64,000 nucleotides of DNA from Paucilactobacillus oligofermentans DSM 15707 = LMG 22743. Its GTDB lineage: Bacteria; Bacillota; Bacilli; Lactobacillales; Lactobacillaceae. Made by a program: the position numbers and the translations under genes. Positions 9,860 through 18,551 of this stretch are shown here, one piece after another. Location: NCBI RefSeq assembly GCF_001434315.1, contig NZ_AZFE01000031.1:209861-273860 (forward strand), read 5' to 3'. The notes beneath the pieces were generated by a model that worked only from the letters and a program-made list of their open reading frames with translations, had not been told where the DNA came from and ran no database searches. Within the stretch, counting starts at the first letter, position 1. The number at the start of each line of letters is the position of its first letter.

Positions 9860-10846
9860 TTAGTTTAAGGCATTATGGCTTTTGCCGCCGTTAACTAACG
9901 TAACTACATCGTTTAATCCAATTTCAACAATATTTTTAATTGCGGTATTCGTAAAGAAAGCTGAATGTGGTGTAATCATTACATTAGGCATTGCCTGTAA
10001 GGCTTTGTAGTCCTGCGGTAAAGTAGCAGGATCAACTTGTTGTTCAAAATAATCAGTTTCATCTGCCAAAGTATCTAAAGCTGCTCCCGCAATTTCGCCT
10101 TTTTGAAGTGCATCAATCAAGGCCTTCGTATCAACCAAACCACCACGCGCCATATTAATAAAATAAGCTGAAGATTTCATTTGTTTCAATGATTTTTCGT
10201 TAATAATGTTAATCGTATCAGCCTGTAATGGCGTGTGAATACTAACAATATCTGCTTGGGCCAGCACTGATTTTAAGTCAGTATATTCTAAGTATGGTTC
10301 TAATTCCACATTATAAACTGGATCAACCGCGATTACTTTTGCCCCCAAAGCAGCATAAATTTGTGCACTAGCACCCCCAATATGCCCGGCTCCAATAATT
10401 CCAACGGTTAAATTGTGAATTTCTTGACTAATCAAGCCATTCCACAAGAAGTTCCCTTGCGCCATTTGCTGATCAAAATATCCCAATTGTCGAATCAACC
10501 GCATTGCCTGCGTGACCCCTAATTCAGCAATTGCGCGTGGTGAGTACGCGGCAATATTCGTCACCGTTAAGCCGTTTTGTGTTGCTGCCTCCAAATTAAT
10601 AATTTCAAACCCCACCATTCGTGCCGTCAGTTGTTTCAATCCATAACTAGCTAATTTTTCATAGATTACTGGTTCATGAATTGCGGTCGCTTGTTGAATA
10701 TCAATTCCGTCGTAACCCTTGGCTAACACCACCGTCTCAGTTGAAAGACTGACATCTAACATCGTTACTTCATTACCAGTTTTTTGCGACCACGCTTTAA
10801 TATACGGTTTTTCTTCAGGTAAAACACTATACATAATAATTTTCAT
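9860..10846 (-). CDS. D-2-hydroxyacid dehydrogenase (D-lactate / D-hydroxyisocaproate dehydrogenase family)
   Basis: 328 aa. NAD-binding Rossmann motif GIIGAGHIGG lies near residue 148. The catalytic set is present: Arg in NMARGG, Glu in LADETD (equivalent to Glu264 of LAB D-lactate dehydrogenase) and His in TPHSAF. The enzyme reduces a 2-oxoacid to the D-hydroxyacid with NADH. The substrate-binding segment reads RMVGFEIIN rather than the usual RNVGxDNID, so the substrate may not be pyruvate. Its ATG lies 3 bases after the aminotransferase stop and its AAGGAG is inside the end of that gene. This tight coupling suggests that it reduces 2-oxoacids made by the aminotransferase. Confidence 0.88.
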   Translation of the reverse strand: MKIIMYSVLPEEKPYIKAWSQKTGNEVTMLDVSLSTETVVLAKGYDGIDIQQATAIHEPVIYEKLASYGLKQLTARMVGFEIINLEAATQNGLTVTNIAAYSPRAIAELGVTQAMRLIRQLGYFDQQMAQGNFLWNGLISQEIHNLTVGIIGAGHIGGASAQIYAALGAKVIAVDPVYNVELEPYLEYTDLKSVLAQADIVSIHTPLQADTINIINEKSLKQMKSSAYFINMARGGLVDTKALIDALQKGEIAGAALDTLADETDYFEQQVDPATLPQDYKALQAMPNVMITPHSAFFTNTAIKNIVEIGLNDVVTLVNGGKSHNALN

Positions 10847-10849
10847 AAT

Positions 10850-12022
10850 TTACTCCTTAAAATCATCTATCTGCAACGTTTTAATCTTAGCTAATGCTTT
10901 TTTTATTACAGCTAATGGCTGTGTAGCTGCAATTCGGATAAAGCCTTCACCTGACTGACCAAATGCTAAGCCTGGGATTACAATGATCCCCGTCTTCTTT
11001 AATAACGCAGCCGCAAAGTCAACTGAATTCAAGCCAGTTTTCCGAATGTCAGCAAAGGCATAAATACCACCTTGGATTGGAATTATTTCCATCCAATCAA
11101 TTGTCTGAACTACTTTTTCAATAAATTCGAGTCGTGTTCTAAATTCTTTCGCAAATATTGGAGCAAATTCATCAGCGTGCTGCAAAGCATAAATAGCAGC
11201 TTCTTGCGATAAAATCGGTGCCGAATAAGTAATTCCTTCATTCACTAATCTCGTGACGTCTGCAACGTATTCTGGAGCAATTAAATAGCCAATTCGCCAA
11301 CCGGTCATCGCAAAACTCTTGGACATACTACCAAACGTAATTGTATTTGCAGGAGCAAACTTTGCCAGTGGTGTGAAATGTTGGCCTGGCATTAAGAAAT
11401 CGCCATACACTTCGTCAGTCAAAATAAAAATATCATTTTGAATAGCTAACTCAGCAATTTGTTGTGCTGTTTCATCACTCATGACGTTTCCTGTTGGATT
11501 GTTGGGGGAATTTAATAAAATTGCTTTTGTTTTAGGCGTAATTAGTGCTGCCACTTCTGCTGTCTGAACAGCAAATTTATTTTCTGGCTTAGTACTTAAG
11601 ATAACGGGCACTCCACCAGTTGCAACCACTTCATCTTCATAGGGTGAAAAACATGGCTGGGCGATAATCACTTCATCTCCCGCTTCCGGTGTTAAAATCG
11701 CAGCTAATGTAATATACAAAGCATGTGATGCTCCGACCGTTACCCGAATTTGTGGAATTTTAAAATCTAACTGATAATTATCATGATAGTAGGCTTTAAT
11801 TGTTTCTCTTAGTTCAGGTAACCCACTTGCCTCTGTATAATGTGTCTGACCAGCTAATGCTTTTTCATATGCATAATCAATAATGGCCTTGGGTGTCGTA
11901 AAATCTGGATCACCAATCGATAAATCAATTGTATCTTTGGTTGTTGCAGCTAACGTGCTAATTTCTGCTAAAATATTAGGTTCTGGATGTTGATAACGTT
12001 GATTTAAATTAGAATTATCCAT
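10850..12022 (-). CDS. PLP-dependent aminotransferase, class I/II
   Basis: 390 aa with AGGAGGA 5 bases before the ATG. Fold type I features are clear: NSPNNPTGNV for cofactor binding, ILTDEVYGDF, and the PLP lysine in GSMSKSFAMTGWR near residue 235. The C-terminal substrate arginine lies in GFIRIA. Likely role: moving the amino group of an amino acid to 2-oxoglutarate. Which amino acid cannot be read from sequence. It is the first gene of a two-gene operon with the D-2-hydroxyacid dehydrogenase. A MalY-type lyase is less likely because the motif set is that of aspartate/aromatic aminotransferases. Confidence 0.88.
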   Translation of the reverse strand: MDNSNLNQRYQHPEPNILAEISTLAATTKDTIDLSIGDPDFTTPKAIIDYAYEKALAGQTHYTEASGLPELRETIKAYYHDNYQLDFKIPQIRVTVGASHALYITLAAILTPEAGDEVIIAQPCFSPYEDEVVATGGVPVILSTKPENKFAVQTAEVAALITPKTKAILLNSPNNPTGNVMSDETAQQIAELAIQNDIFILTDEVYGDFLMPGQHFTPLAKFAPANTITFGSMSKSFAMTGWRIGYLIAPEYVADVTRLVNEGITYSAPILSQEAAIYALQHADEFAPIFAKEFRTRLEFIEKVVQTIDWMEIIPIQGGIYAFADIRKTGLNSVDFAAALLKKTGIIVIPGLAFGQSGEGFIRIAATQPLAVIKKALAKIKTLQIDDFKE

Positions 12023-12063
12023 TAGTGTCCTCCTAGAAATATAAAGTATAAATTGTTAGGTAT

Positions 12064-12093
12064 ACTATACACCATTTATAAGCAAATTATCAA
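12064..12093 (-). promoter_or_regulatory. Possible promoter of the aminotransferase-dehydrogenase operon
   Basis: TTGATA (12088-12093), 18-base spacer and TATAGT (12064-12069) on the minus strand. The -10 lies within the short palindromic stretch GTATAGTATAC. Confidence 0.4.
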
Positions 12094-12141
12094 TTAAATT
12101 AATAATTATTCATAAATATCCAGTTTTATTGTTAATATATA

Positions 12142-12176
12142 CAAAAAAACAGGCTGAGCAATTTCACTCAACCTGT
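12142..12176 (-). terminator. Rho-independent terminator after the DUF4767-like gene
   Basis: Arms AACAGGTTGAG and CTCAGCCTGTT on the minus strand with an 8-base loop, followed by seven T. Confidence 0.8.
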
Positions 12177-12196
12177 TACATATTTTAAACTTCTAA

Positions 12197-13213
12197 CTAT
12201 TCACGATAATAAGCTTCTGATGCAAAACCAGCCTGACCGCCACCAGAAATTAATCGATCACGACTGATATCTGAATCATCATACCCATTAGCTATAGCAC
12301 TAGATCCATCTACCCCAGCAGGAATAATGCTCAGTGGTTGGAAAGTACCATATGATTTCATATTAAAAGTTCCGATTGAACCCCTCATATATCCATCTTC
12401 GATATTCCCAGATCCAATAACTTCTTGATAGCCATTGTAATCATTCTTTCCATCAATAACTGCTCCCACAGTAATTGATACACTACTACCACTAGGTCTA
12501 TCCATTGTTTTATCGGTGACAACTAAAGAATCACCAGTAGTTTCATTTTTCCAAGTTCCGACTAAACTAGAAAAATCATTAGTTGCTAATTGCGTTAAAT
12601 CAAGTCTACTTTTAGCTTCTTTAACCTCATCCTTGGTCTGACTTGTATTATTCGAACTTGATTCTGATTCTAATGATGGTATTTTACCATCAATTACCTT
12701 TTCAAAATTATCAATTAGATCAGCATCATGTACAACGGTTACCGTTGGTTTGGAAGACGTACTAGTGTTCTGTAAAATTGTGGGGGCATTATTATGAATA
12801 GCAAACAAATACAATTTAGCATTATCAGTATCGTTTTCTGCATTAGTATAAGCCGCCACAATTTCATAATCTTGATTACCAACCCCAGTCGTTGACCACT
12901 CACCGGTTACGGTCTTCTCACCGATTTTCATCTTAATGTTTTTTAAATCACTTGGTAATGACATTTGATTAAACTTCAATTTATTATTCTTAGTTGCTTG
13001 TTCATAGGTGTCATCAAAATCATTCATAAATGATTTCAACTTATTATCTTTATTATCATTCCAATATTTTTTAGCATTCGACGTCGATTTATTCTTCGTA
13101 TTACTCGTATTTACGGCAGTATCATTAGCATAAAATAGTTCATACCCACAAAATCCAACCGCAATCACTGCCACAACTCCCAGCATCCAAATAGCTTTTT
13201 TACTACTTAACAA
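12197..13213 (-). CDS. Membrane-anchored DUF4767-like protein
   Basis: 338 aa from a TTG start with GGAGGT 7 bases upstream; the nearby in-frame ATG is part of that ribosome binding site. One N-terminal hydrophobic segment (about residues 7-24) lacks a proper lipobox, so it is probably a membrane anchor with the rest outside the cell. Residues ~48-170 begin YWNDNKDNKLKSFM and resemble the DUF4767 domain of LAB surface proteins. A Ser/Asn-rich linker follows, then a C-terminal module opening GTWKNETTGDSLVV that resembles the DUF6287 type. Function unknown. Ser, Asn, Asp and Lys are abundant. It is monocistronic. Confidence 0.72.
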   Translation of the reverse strand: MLSSKKAIWMLGVVAVIAVGFCGYELFYANDTAVNTSNTKNKSTSNAKKYWNDNKDNKLKSFMNDFDDTYEQATKNNKLKFNQMSLPSDLKNIKMKIGEKTVTGEWSTTGVGNQDYEIVAAYTNAENDTDNAKLYLFAIHNNAPTILQNTSTSSKPTVTVVHDADLIDNFEKVIDGKIPSLESESSSNNTSQTKDEVKEAKSRLDLTQLATNDFSSLVGTWKNETTGDSLVVTDKTMDRPSGSSVSITVGAVIDGKNDYNGYQEVIGSGNIEDGYMRGSIGTFNMKSYGTFQPLSIIPAGVDGSSAIANGYDDSDISRDRLISGGGQAGFASEAYYRE

Positions 13214-13280
13214 TATAATTACCTCCAATGATTATATTCAGTATTAGTAATATACCAATTGAGTTGGTCACAATTTGGCC

Positions 13281-13308
13281 AAAAATACGCATATATAATA
13301 TGCGCATT
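13281..13308 (-). terminator. Terminator after the cysteine hydrolase gene
   Basis: Minus-strand hairpin ATGCGCATAT / ATATGCGTAT with a 3-base loop, followed by five T, directly behind the stop at 13316. Confidence 0.7.
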
Positions 13309-13315
13309 CCCAATT

Positions 13316-13873
13316 TTATTCAGCTATTTCTGCTCCTAGTGCACCTTTAAAATGATTAAGTCCCCATTGTTGACCAGCATCATTTAGGGCTGCTACCGCC
13401 GATTGTGGTACCGTAATTTGATAATTCAAGTTATACGCATCGACTGCCGTATGCAATACGCAAATATCGGTACAAACACCCGTTAAAATCACATGGTTAA
13501 TCTGACGAGCACGTAAATCAATATCTAAACTGGTTCCCGCAAACGAACTATACCGCGTTTTGTCCATCACCCCAACTTTAGGATGACTTTTATTATTCTC
13601 ATACCATACTTTTAATGGACCATAGAATTCTCGTCCCCATGTATTTCTAACATTATGGATTGGAAATAACTTAGTCTCAGGATGATATGGATCATTAGGT
13701 GTATGAACATCGGTTGGTAACATTACCCAGCCATCATTCGCTAAAGTTTGGTCAGCTAATTGAACAATCCGATTCACAATTTCTTGGCCTGGTTTTCCAC
13801 ATGTCAGTGTCCCTTGGTCGTCAACAAAGTCGTTCGTATAATCGATAATTAATAATGCGTCTTGCTTACTCAA
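13316..13873 (-). CDS. Cysteine hydrolase family protein (nicotinamidase/isochorismatase-like)
   Basis: 185 aa. I prefer the TTG start at 13873 (MSKQDALLIIDYTNDF), because GAGG lies 8 bases before it; GTG and ATG codons 9 and 6 bases earlier overlap or crowd that site. The catalytic triad is visible: Asp in IDYTNDF, Lys in MDKTRYSSF and Cys in GVCTDICVLHTA. Proteins of this length in LAB are usually called nicotinamidase-like and would convert nicotinamide to nicotinate for NAD salvage. A metal-site DxH pair is present (TDVHTPNDPYH). The substrate remains an inference. Confidence 0.82.
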   Translation of the reverse strand: MSKQDALLIIDYTNDFVDDQGTLTCGKPGQEIVNRIVQLADQTLANDGWVMLPTDVHTPNDPYHPETKLFPIHNVRNTWGREFYGPLKVWYENNKSHPKVGVMDKTRYSSFAGTSLDIDLRARQINHVILTGVCTDICVLHTAVDAYNLNYQITVPQSAVAALNDAGQQWGLNHFKGALGAEIAE

Positions 13874-13941
13874 ATTCATCACCTCATTGTTTTAGTTGGC
13901 TAAATTTTATCATTATCAACTACTAGTGTCATTTATTTAGC

Positions 13942-13987
13942 AAAAAAGGATTAAAACTCTTCCGTTAGGTAGAATTTCAATCCTTTT
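13942..13987 (-). terminator. Rho-independent terminator after xylB
   Basis: Long hairpin: arms of about 17 bases with two G-T pairs on the minus strand, beginning just after the xylB stop (13991) and ending in six T. Confidence 0.8.
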
Positions 13988-13990
13988 AAA

Positions 13991-15493
13991 TTAATATTTA
14001 CGACGATAGTCAAGTAATTGATGACTAATGTCAGCAGTTGCACCATAAACCTGTTTGTAGATTTTATGCATTGCTTGATACTTTTCAACATTTTCCGCAT
14101 TTGGTGTATAAACTTTACCAAAGTGAACGAATTCCGCGGCACAATCTTGAACCGTATCGAACCATCCCAAACCAACAGCAGCTAACATGGCAGCTCCCAT
14201 TCCTGGTCCTTGTTCATTTTCAAGACTAACAACCTTCTTATTGAAAATGTCAGCTTGAATTTGGAGCCAAAGTGGACTCTTTGATCCGCCACCAATCGAT
14301 ACAACCGTATCGAATTTTTGACCATTTTCATCAAAGATATCCATAATATCTGCGAATGAATAGATGATTCCTTCAAGAACTGCACGGACAAAATCGGCCC
14401 GAGTATCAGTTCCGTCAATCCCAATAAAGCTCCCGCGAATATCAGCATCAGCATATGGTGTCCGTTCACCAACAATATATGGTGTAAAGACTAACCCATT
14501 AGCTCCTACTTTTGATTCAGCAGCACTGGATACAAATTCAGTGAAATCATCAGTTGGTCCAAAAGTCTTCTTCAACCAACTCAAGCTATAACCAGCTGCT
14601 AAAGTTACTCCCATGGTATAGAATTTATCGGGAATTGCATGATTAAAGAAATGTAGTTTACCTTTGTAATCAACATTGGCATTATCATCATACTTCAAGA
14701 CAACACCTGAAGTACCAATACTAGCCATCACCATGTTAGGTGCTAAAATACCTGATCCCACTGCCCCAGCAGCATTATCGGCAGCCCCACCAAACACTTT
14801 AGTAGTTTGCAATAGCCCAGAGAATAATGAATAGCTTTCCGAAATATTGCCAGCAAAGCCAATTGATTCGATCAATGGTGGACACATATCCATTGAAATA
14901 CCGAATTTATCAGCAACGGTTTTACTCCATTCTTTCTTAGCAACATCGAGTAATACGGTTCCGGCAGCATCAGAATATTCCATCGCAATTTCGCCAGTCA
15001 TGCGGTAACGCAAGTAGTCTTTAGGTAATAAGAATGTCTTTGCTTTAGCAAAAATATTAGGTTCATTTTCTTTAACCCATAAAATCTTAGGTAACGTAAA
15101 TCCTTCAAGAGGTTGATTACGAGTAATATCAATAAATTCATCACCCATTACTTCAAGAATTTCTTCACGTTGTTTAGTGGTTCGAGTGTCGTTCCATAAA
15201 ATTGCTGGACGCAAGACTTGTTTATTTTCATCAAGTAAAACTAGTCCATGCATCTGACCAGAATAACTAATTCCTTCAATTTCTTCAGGCTTAATTCCAT
15301 CCTTCAAAATCAAACGAACAATTGAAACTGTAGTAGCAGAAACCCAGTCTTCTGGGTTTTGTTCACTATATCCTGGTTTGGGATTACTTAATTCATAATC
15401 AAAGCTTTCTTGTGCAACAATTTTACCGCTACGATCAACGGCTGAAACTTTAACTGCGCTAGTTCCTAAATCAACACCAAGTACATAACTCAT
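13991..15493 (-). CDS. xylB: Xylulokinase
   Basis: 500 aa with GAGGAA 6 bases before the ATG. FGGY-family kinase: N-terminal [11 protein letters not shown] phosphate loop, YSGQMHGLV and ILWNDTR typical of xylulokinases, and the C-terminal [12 protein letters not shown]-binding motif. It phosphorylates D-xylulose to xylulose 5-phosphate, feeding the pentose phosphate or phosphoketolase route. It lies downstream of xylA on the same strand across a 106-base gap that contains a strong hairpin, so its expression probably depends at least partly on read-through from xylA. Confidence 0.95.
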   Translation of the reverse strand: MSYVLGVDLGTSAVKVSAVDRSGKIVAQESFDYELSNPKPGYSEQNPEDWVSATTVSIVRLILKDGIKPEEIEGISYSGQMHGLVLLDENKQVLRPAILWNDTRTTKQREEILEVMGDEFIDITRNQPLEGFTLPKILWVKENEPNIFAKAKTFLLPKDYLRYRMTGEIAMEYSDAAGTVLLDVAKKEWSKTVADKFGISMDMCPPLIESIGFAGNISESYSLFSGLLQTTKVFGGAADNAAGAVGSGILAPNMVMASIGTSGVVLKYDDNANVDYKGKLHFFNHAIPDKFYTMGVTLAAGYSLSWLKKTFGPTDDFTEFVSSAAESKVGANGLVFTPYIVGERTPYADADIRGSFIGIDGTDTRADFVRAVLEGIIYSFADIMDIFDENGQKFDTVVSIGGGSKSPLWLQIQADIFNKKVVSLENEQGPGMGAAMLAAVGLGWFDTVQDCAAEFVHFGKVYTPNAENVEKYQAMHKIYKQVYGATADISHQLLDYRRKY

Positions 15494-15524
15494 CGTCGAT
15501 TCCTCGCTTTCATTTTATAAAATA

Positions 15525-15560
15525 AAGTGGAGGGTGGAATAATTATTCCATCCTCCACTT
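15525..15560 (-). promoter_or_regulatory. Long hairpin between xylA and xylB
   Basis: Inverted repeat with 18-base arms, AAGTGGAGG on one side and CCTCCACTT on the other, and one mismatched position. On the minus strand it is followed only by CTTTATTTTATAAAATG, so it may act as a partial terminator or a 3' stabilising element for xylA mRNA rather than as a full stop. Confidence 0.6.
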
Positions 15561-15599
15561 ATGATTTACCTATATTAACTTGTCATTAAGAAACTTTGA

Positions 15600-16937
15600 T
15601 TACTTCAAAGCGTCAATAATGTAGTGGTTAATTGTATCTTTAACTTGTTCAAGATGATCTGAATGTGTAGCATCACGAACGTCTTTTTGAGTCTTATCAA
15701 TTGAATAAGCTTCAAGTTCTGCTAGTCCTGCTTTACCACTTTCAATATCAGCACCAATACCCTTATCGTATGAAGAATAACGATCAGCGACAACGTTATC
15801 AAGAACCTTGTCTTCCTTCATCTTCAAGGCAACACGTAATCCGGCAGCAAATGTATCCATACCAACAATATGTGAGTAGAATAGGTCATTTGCTTCGAAT
15901 GATGAACGACGTGGTTTAGAATCAAAGTTCAATCCACCATGAGGTCCAATTTGTCCTTCTTCAACAACTTCAGTCATAGCTGCAACTGATTCATAAAGGT
16001 TTGATGGGAATTCATCGATATCCCATCCGATTAGCTTGTCACCTTCGTTAGCATCTAATGATCCTAACATACCGGCTTCACGAGCAACACGGATTTCATG
16101 TTGATAAGTATGACCAGCTAAGTTAGCATGGTTACCTTCAAGGTTCAACTTGAAGTCTTTATCAAGATCGTATTCCTTTAAGAAGTTCATTGTTGTAGCA
16201 GCATCAAAGTCATATTGATGAGTCATTGGTTCCTTTGGTTTTGGTTCAAGCATGAATTGTGCGTCGAAACCAATTTCATTAGCATAATCTTTAGCCATAT
16301 GGAATAACTTAGCAGCATGAGATTGTTCTAACTTCATATCAGTGTTCCAAAGTGATTCGTAACCTTCACGTCCACCCCAGAATACATAGTTTTCAGAACC
16401 TACGCGCTTACCAACTTCCAAGCTATGCTTGATTTGAGCAGCTGAATATGCGAATACGTCAGCAAATGGTGAAGTTGCAGCACCAGATACGAAACGAGGG
16501 TTTGAGAACATGTTTGAAGTATTCCAAAGAACTTTTTTACCTGTTGTTTTTTGGTATTCAACAATGCGATCAACAACTTTGTCTAAGTTTGCGTTAGTTT
16601 CACGAAGTGTGTCGCCTTCTGGGGCAAGATCACGGTCGTGGAATGCAAAGAAGTCAACGCCTAATTTATCATAAAATTCAAATGCGTAGTCAACCTTAGC
16701 AAGTGCCAAATCCATTGGATCTGAATACTTGTCATAAGGACGAACAGCAGTTCCGTCACCAAAGTTATCAATTAAACGTTGGTCAAATGTGTGCCAGTAT
16801 GCAACTGAGAAACGCAACCAGTCACGCATTTTCTTTCCGCCGATAACTTCATCCGCGTTGTAATAATGAAATCCTAAACCTGATTCTAATTTATCTGTGC
16901 CCACGTAAGGGACTTTGTCTACGTTCCAATATGCCAT
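15600..16937 (-). CDS. xylA: Xylose isomerase
   Basis: 445 aa, the usual length of the longer (class II) xylose isomerases. AGGAGG lies 11 bases before the ATG. The catalytic His is in FFAFHDRD near residue 98-101. Metal and substrate motifs include [21 protein letters not shown] and HQYDFD, and [16 protein letters not shown] follows. It converts D-xylose to D-xylulose in the cytoplasm. First gene of the xylAB unit, preceded by a promoter overlapped by a cre-like site and by a XylR-type operator. No xylose transporter gene is within the window. Confidence 0.96.
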   Translation of the reverse strand: MAYWNVDKVPYVGTDKLESGLGFHYYNADEVIGGKKMRDWLRFSVAYWHTFDQRLIDNFGDGTAVRPYDKYSDPMDLALAKVDYAFEFYDKLGVDFFAFHDRDLAPEGDTLRETNANLDKVVDRIVEYQKTTGKKVLWNTSNMFSNPRFVSGAATSPFADVFAYSAAQIKHSLEVGKRVGSENYVFWGGREGYESLWNTDMKLEQSHAAKLFHMAKDYANEIGFDAQFMLEPKPKEPMTHQYDFDAATTMNFLKEYDLDKDFKLNLEGNHANLAGHTYQHEIRVAREAGMLGSLDANEGDKLIGWDIDEFPSNLYESVAAMTEVVEEGQIGPHGGLNFDSKPRRSSFEANDLFYSHIVGMDTFAAGLRVALKMKEDKVLDNVVADRYSSYDKGIGADIESGKAGLAELEAYSIDKTQKDVRDATHSDHLEQVKDTINHYIIDALK

Positions 16938-16958
16938 GATTAAAAGTGCCTCCTGAAT

Positions 16959-16983
16959 TTAGTTTGTTGTTTCAACCAACTTA
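16959..16983. promoter_or_regulatory. XylR operator (xylO-like) in the xylA leader
   Basis: Inverted repeat with arms TTAGTTTGTTG (16959-16969) and CAACCAACTTA (16973-16983), two mismatches, 3-base centre. This closely follows the XylR operator pattern of Bacillus and lactobacilli (TTAGTTTGTTT ... ACAAACTAA). It sits between the xylA -10 and its start codon, where ROK-family XylR would block transcription without xylose. Confidence 0.75.
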
Positions 16984-16990
16984 CAAGAAT

Positions 16991-17018
16991 AGTATAACGC
17001 TTACATTTTATATTGCAA
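16991..17018 (-). promoter_or_regulatory. xylA promoter with overlapping cre-like site
   Basis: TTGCAA (17013-17018), 16-base spacer and TATACT (16991-16996) on the minus strand. The spacer and -10 are covered by TGTAAGCGTTATAC (16992-17005), which matches the catabolite-responsive element consensus at all fixed positions except the last two. CcpA binding here would repress xylAB on preferred sugars. Confidence 0.65.
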
Positions 17019-17041
17019 CCCCTTTCACCAAAAAAATCGAT

Positions 17042-17087
17042 AAAAATTCCCCGAATAATTAGTTTAAAGTCCTAACTATCCGAGGAA
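17042..17087 (-). terminator. Terminator after xylR
   Basis: Minus-strand arms TTCCTCGGATAGTTAG and CTAATTATTCGGGGAA pair with three wobbles, followed by TTTTT. It insulates xylA from xylR transcription. Confidence 0.75.
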
Positions 17088-17104
17088 CGTTATTTTATTC
17101 AAGC

Positions 17105-18280
17105 TTACAATATTTTTTCGAGGTCAGAATTAAACTTTAAGTCCATTCCATCCATTGCTAATGCTTTATGGGTAATTGCCGAGCATCCACCTAATAATGA
17201 TGAATATCGGGCTCCTGGCATGTCAAAAATTTCAATTAGGTTATTACCTGACATGACCTTATACTTTGCATTCAAAACTGGAATCAATTCTGGAATATTT
17301 TCAACTAAATCTGAACTAATATAGATTGATTCAGGATTTAATTCCATCGCCGTATTATAAATAATCAACGTTAAATAACTACAAAAATCATCAACAGCTT
17401 TCACCACTTGCTCATTTTGCTTGTAATATAACTTAGCCATACCTGCAAAATCTAAACTAGGTTGACTTAAACTATCACGAATGGTTTCAATAATTGCATC
17501 TTGTGAGGCAAAGTCTTCAATCTTAATCAAATTAGTTGGATCACTAAAATCGGTTAAATAAACCGATCGACCAACTTCACCCGCTTCACCATATTCACCA
17601 CGATAAATTTCATGGTCAATAATAATACCCGCACCAATTCCTTTATGAATACTAAATACAACAATATTATGTAATCGTTTATCTGATAATTTAGAAAAAT
17701 CACGTTGTGCCATCGCAACTAAGTTAGCTTCATTTTCAAGTACAACTGGGACGTTAAATTCATCTTTTAAAACTTGATATAAATCAACATCTTGCATATC
17801 AATAAATGGCGAAGATTGAATCTTAGTATTTAACACAATTCCATGGATTGCAACCGAGATTCCCATTAAGCCAACACGAGTAGCATTTAAGCGTCTTACT
17901 TCATCTTTAAACATTTCGACTATTTCATAAATGTCTTTGCCAACTGTATAAATTCGATCATAAAAAAATGGCGTTCCTTCTATATAATTAGCCATGATAT
18001 CTAAATGATTAAACCCTAAATCAAAATTAATCGTATACCCGTAGTCTTTATTGACTTTAATCATCACTGGTTTACGCCCACCGACTTCAGAACTATCACC
18101 TTGGCCAGTTTCAACGACTAGTTTTTTTTCTTTTAAGTCGTTATATATCGCTGATACTGTAGACTTATTAAGACCCAAATTACGAGAAATCTGAATTCTA
18201 GAGATTGGTTCATCGATAAAAATCTGTTGTAAAACTGATTTTTCATTATTACTTCTGATTTCTTCTTTTCTAAGCGTCAT
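17105..18280 (-). CDS. xylR: ROK-family xylose repressor XylR
   Basis: 391 aa with AAGGAG 5 bases before the ATG. N-terminal winged helix (residues ~8-70): ISRIQISRNLGLNKSTVS is the recognition helix region. It is followed by GGRKP and the ROK sugar-binding domain, with GISVAIHG, LENEANL and KGIGAGIIID. Divergent from the aldose epimerase gene and upstream of xylAB, it fits a xylose-responsive repressor. Its own promoter carries a cre-like site, and its leader has operator-like half sites, so autoregulation is likely. Confidence 0.92.
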   Translation of the reverse strand: MTLRKEEIRSNNEKSVLQQIFIDEPISRIQISRNLGLNKSTVSAIYNDLKEKKLVVETGQGDSSEVGGRKPVMIKVNKDYGYTINFDLGFNHLDIMANYIEGTPFFYDRIYTVGKDIYEIVEMFKDEVRRLNATRVGLMGISVAIHGIVLNTKIQSSPFIDMQDVDLYQVLKDEFNVPVVLENEANLVAMAQRDFSKLSDKRLHNIVVFSIHKGIGAGIIIDHEIYRGEYGEAGEVGRSVYLTDFSDPTNLIKIEDFASQDAIIETIRDSLSQPSLDFAGMAKLYYKQNEQVVKAVDDFCSYLTLIIYNTAMELNPESIYISSDLVENIPELIPVLNAKYKVMSGNNLIEIFDMPGARYSSLLGGCSAITHKALAMDGMDLKFNSDLEKIL

Positions 18281-18366
18281 AATTACTCCTTGTTTATTAC
18301 TTGATATATTTTATATTATCATAACCTCCAGTTAGTTTGAATAAAATAAATTGTATCAATTTTTAA

Positions 18367-18391
18367 TTAGTTTGTTTTTTTACACAACCAA
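18367..18391. promoter_or_regulatory. Second xylO-like operator region in the xylR leader
   Basis: TTAGTTTGTT (18367-18376) and CAACCAAC (18385-18392) repeat the two halves of the site before xylA, but with four more bases between them. A further TTAGTTTG half site is at 18332-18339. All lie between the predicted xylR promoter and the xylR start. Confidence 0.5.
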
Positions 18392-18403
18392 CAACTGACT
18401 CTG

Positions 18404-18432
18404 ATTATACAAGCGCTTTCATTAATATGCAA
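18404..18432 (-). promoter_or_regulatory. xylR promoter with overlapping cre-like site
   Basis: TTGCAT (18427-18432), 17-base spacer and perfect TATAAT (18404-18409) on the minus strand. The spacer holds TGAAAGCGCTTGTA (18408-18421), a cre-like 14-mer with an intact AAGCGCT core. It implies an approximately 120-base xylR leader. Confidence 0.65.
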
Positions 18433-18505
18433 TTGCTTTTAAATGTTTTATATATTTTAATTAATCTTCACTATTTAGATTATTGTTAAGTAGTGATAGA
18501 ATGTA

Positions 18506-18519
18506 TTTAATCGCTTACA
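18506..18519. promoter_or_regulatory. cre-like site upstream of the aldose epimerase gene
   Basis: Reverse strand TGTAAGCGATTAAA matches the cre consensus TGWAANCGNTNWCA at 13 of 14 positions and lies 33 bases before the start of the epimerase gene. A weak -10 (TAGAAT, 18496-18501) is next to it, so CcpA-type repression is plausible. Confidence 0.65.
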
Positions 18520-18551
18520 TTACAAACCTAATTAATACGGAGGAACCACTT

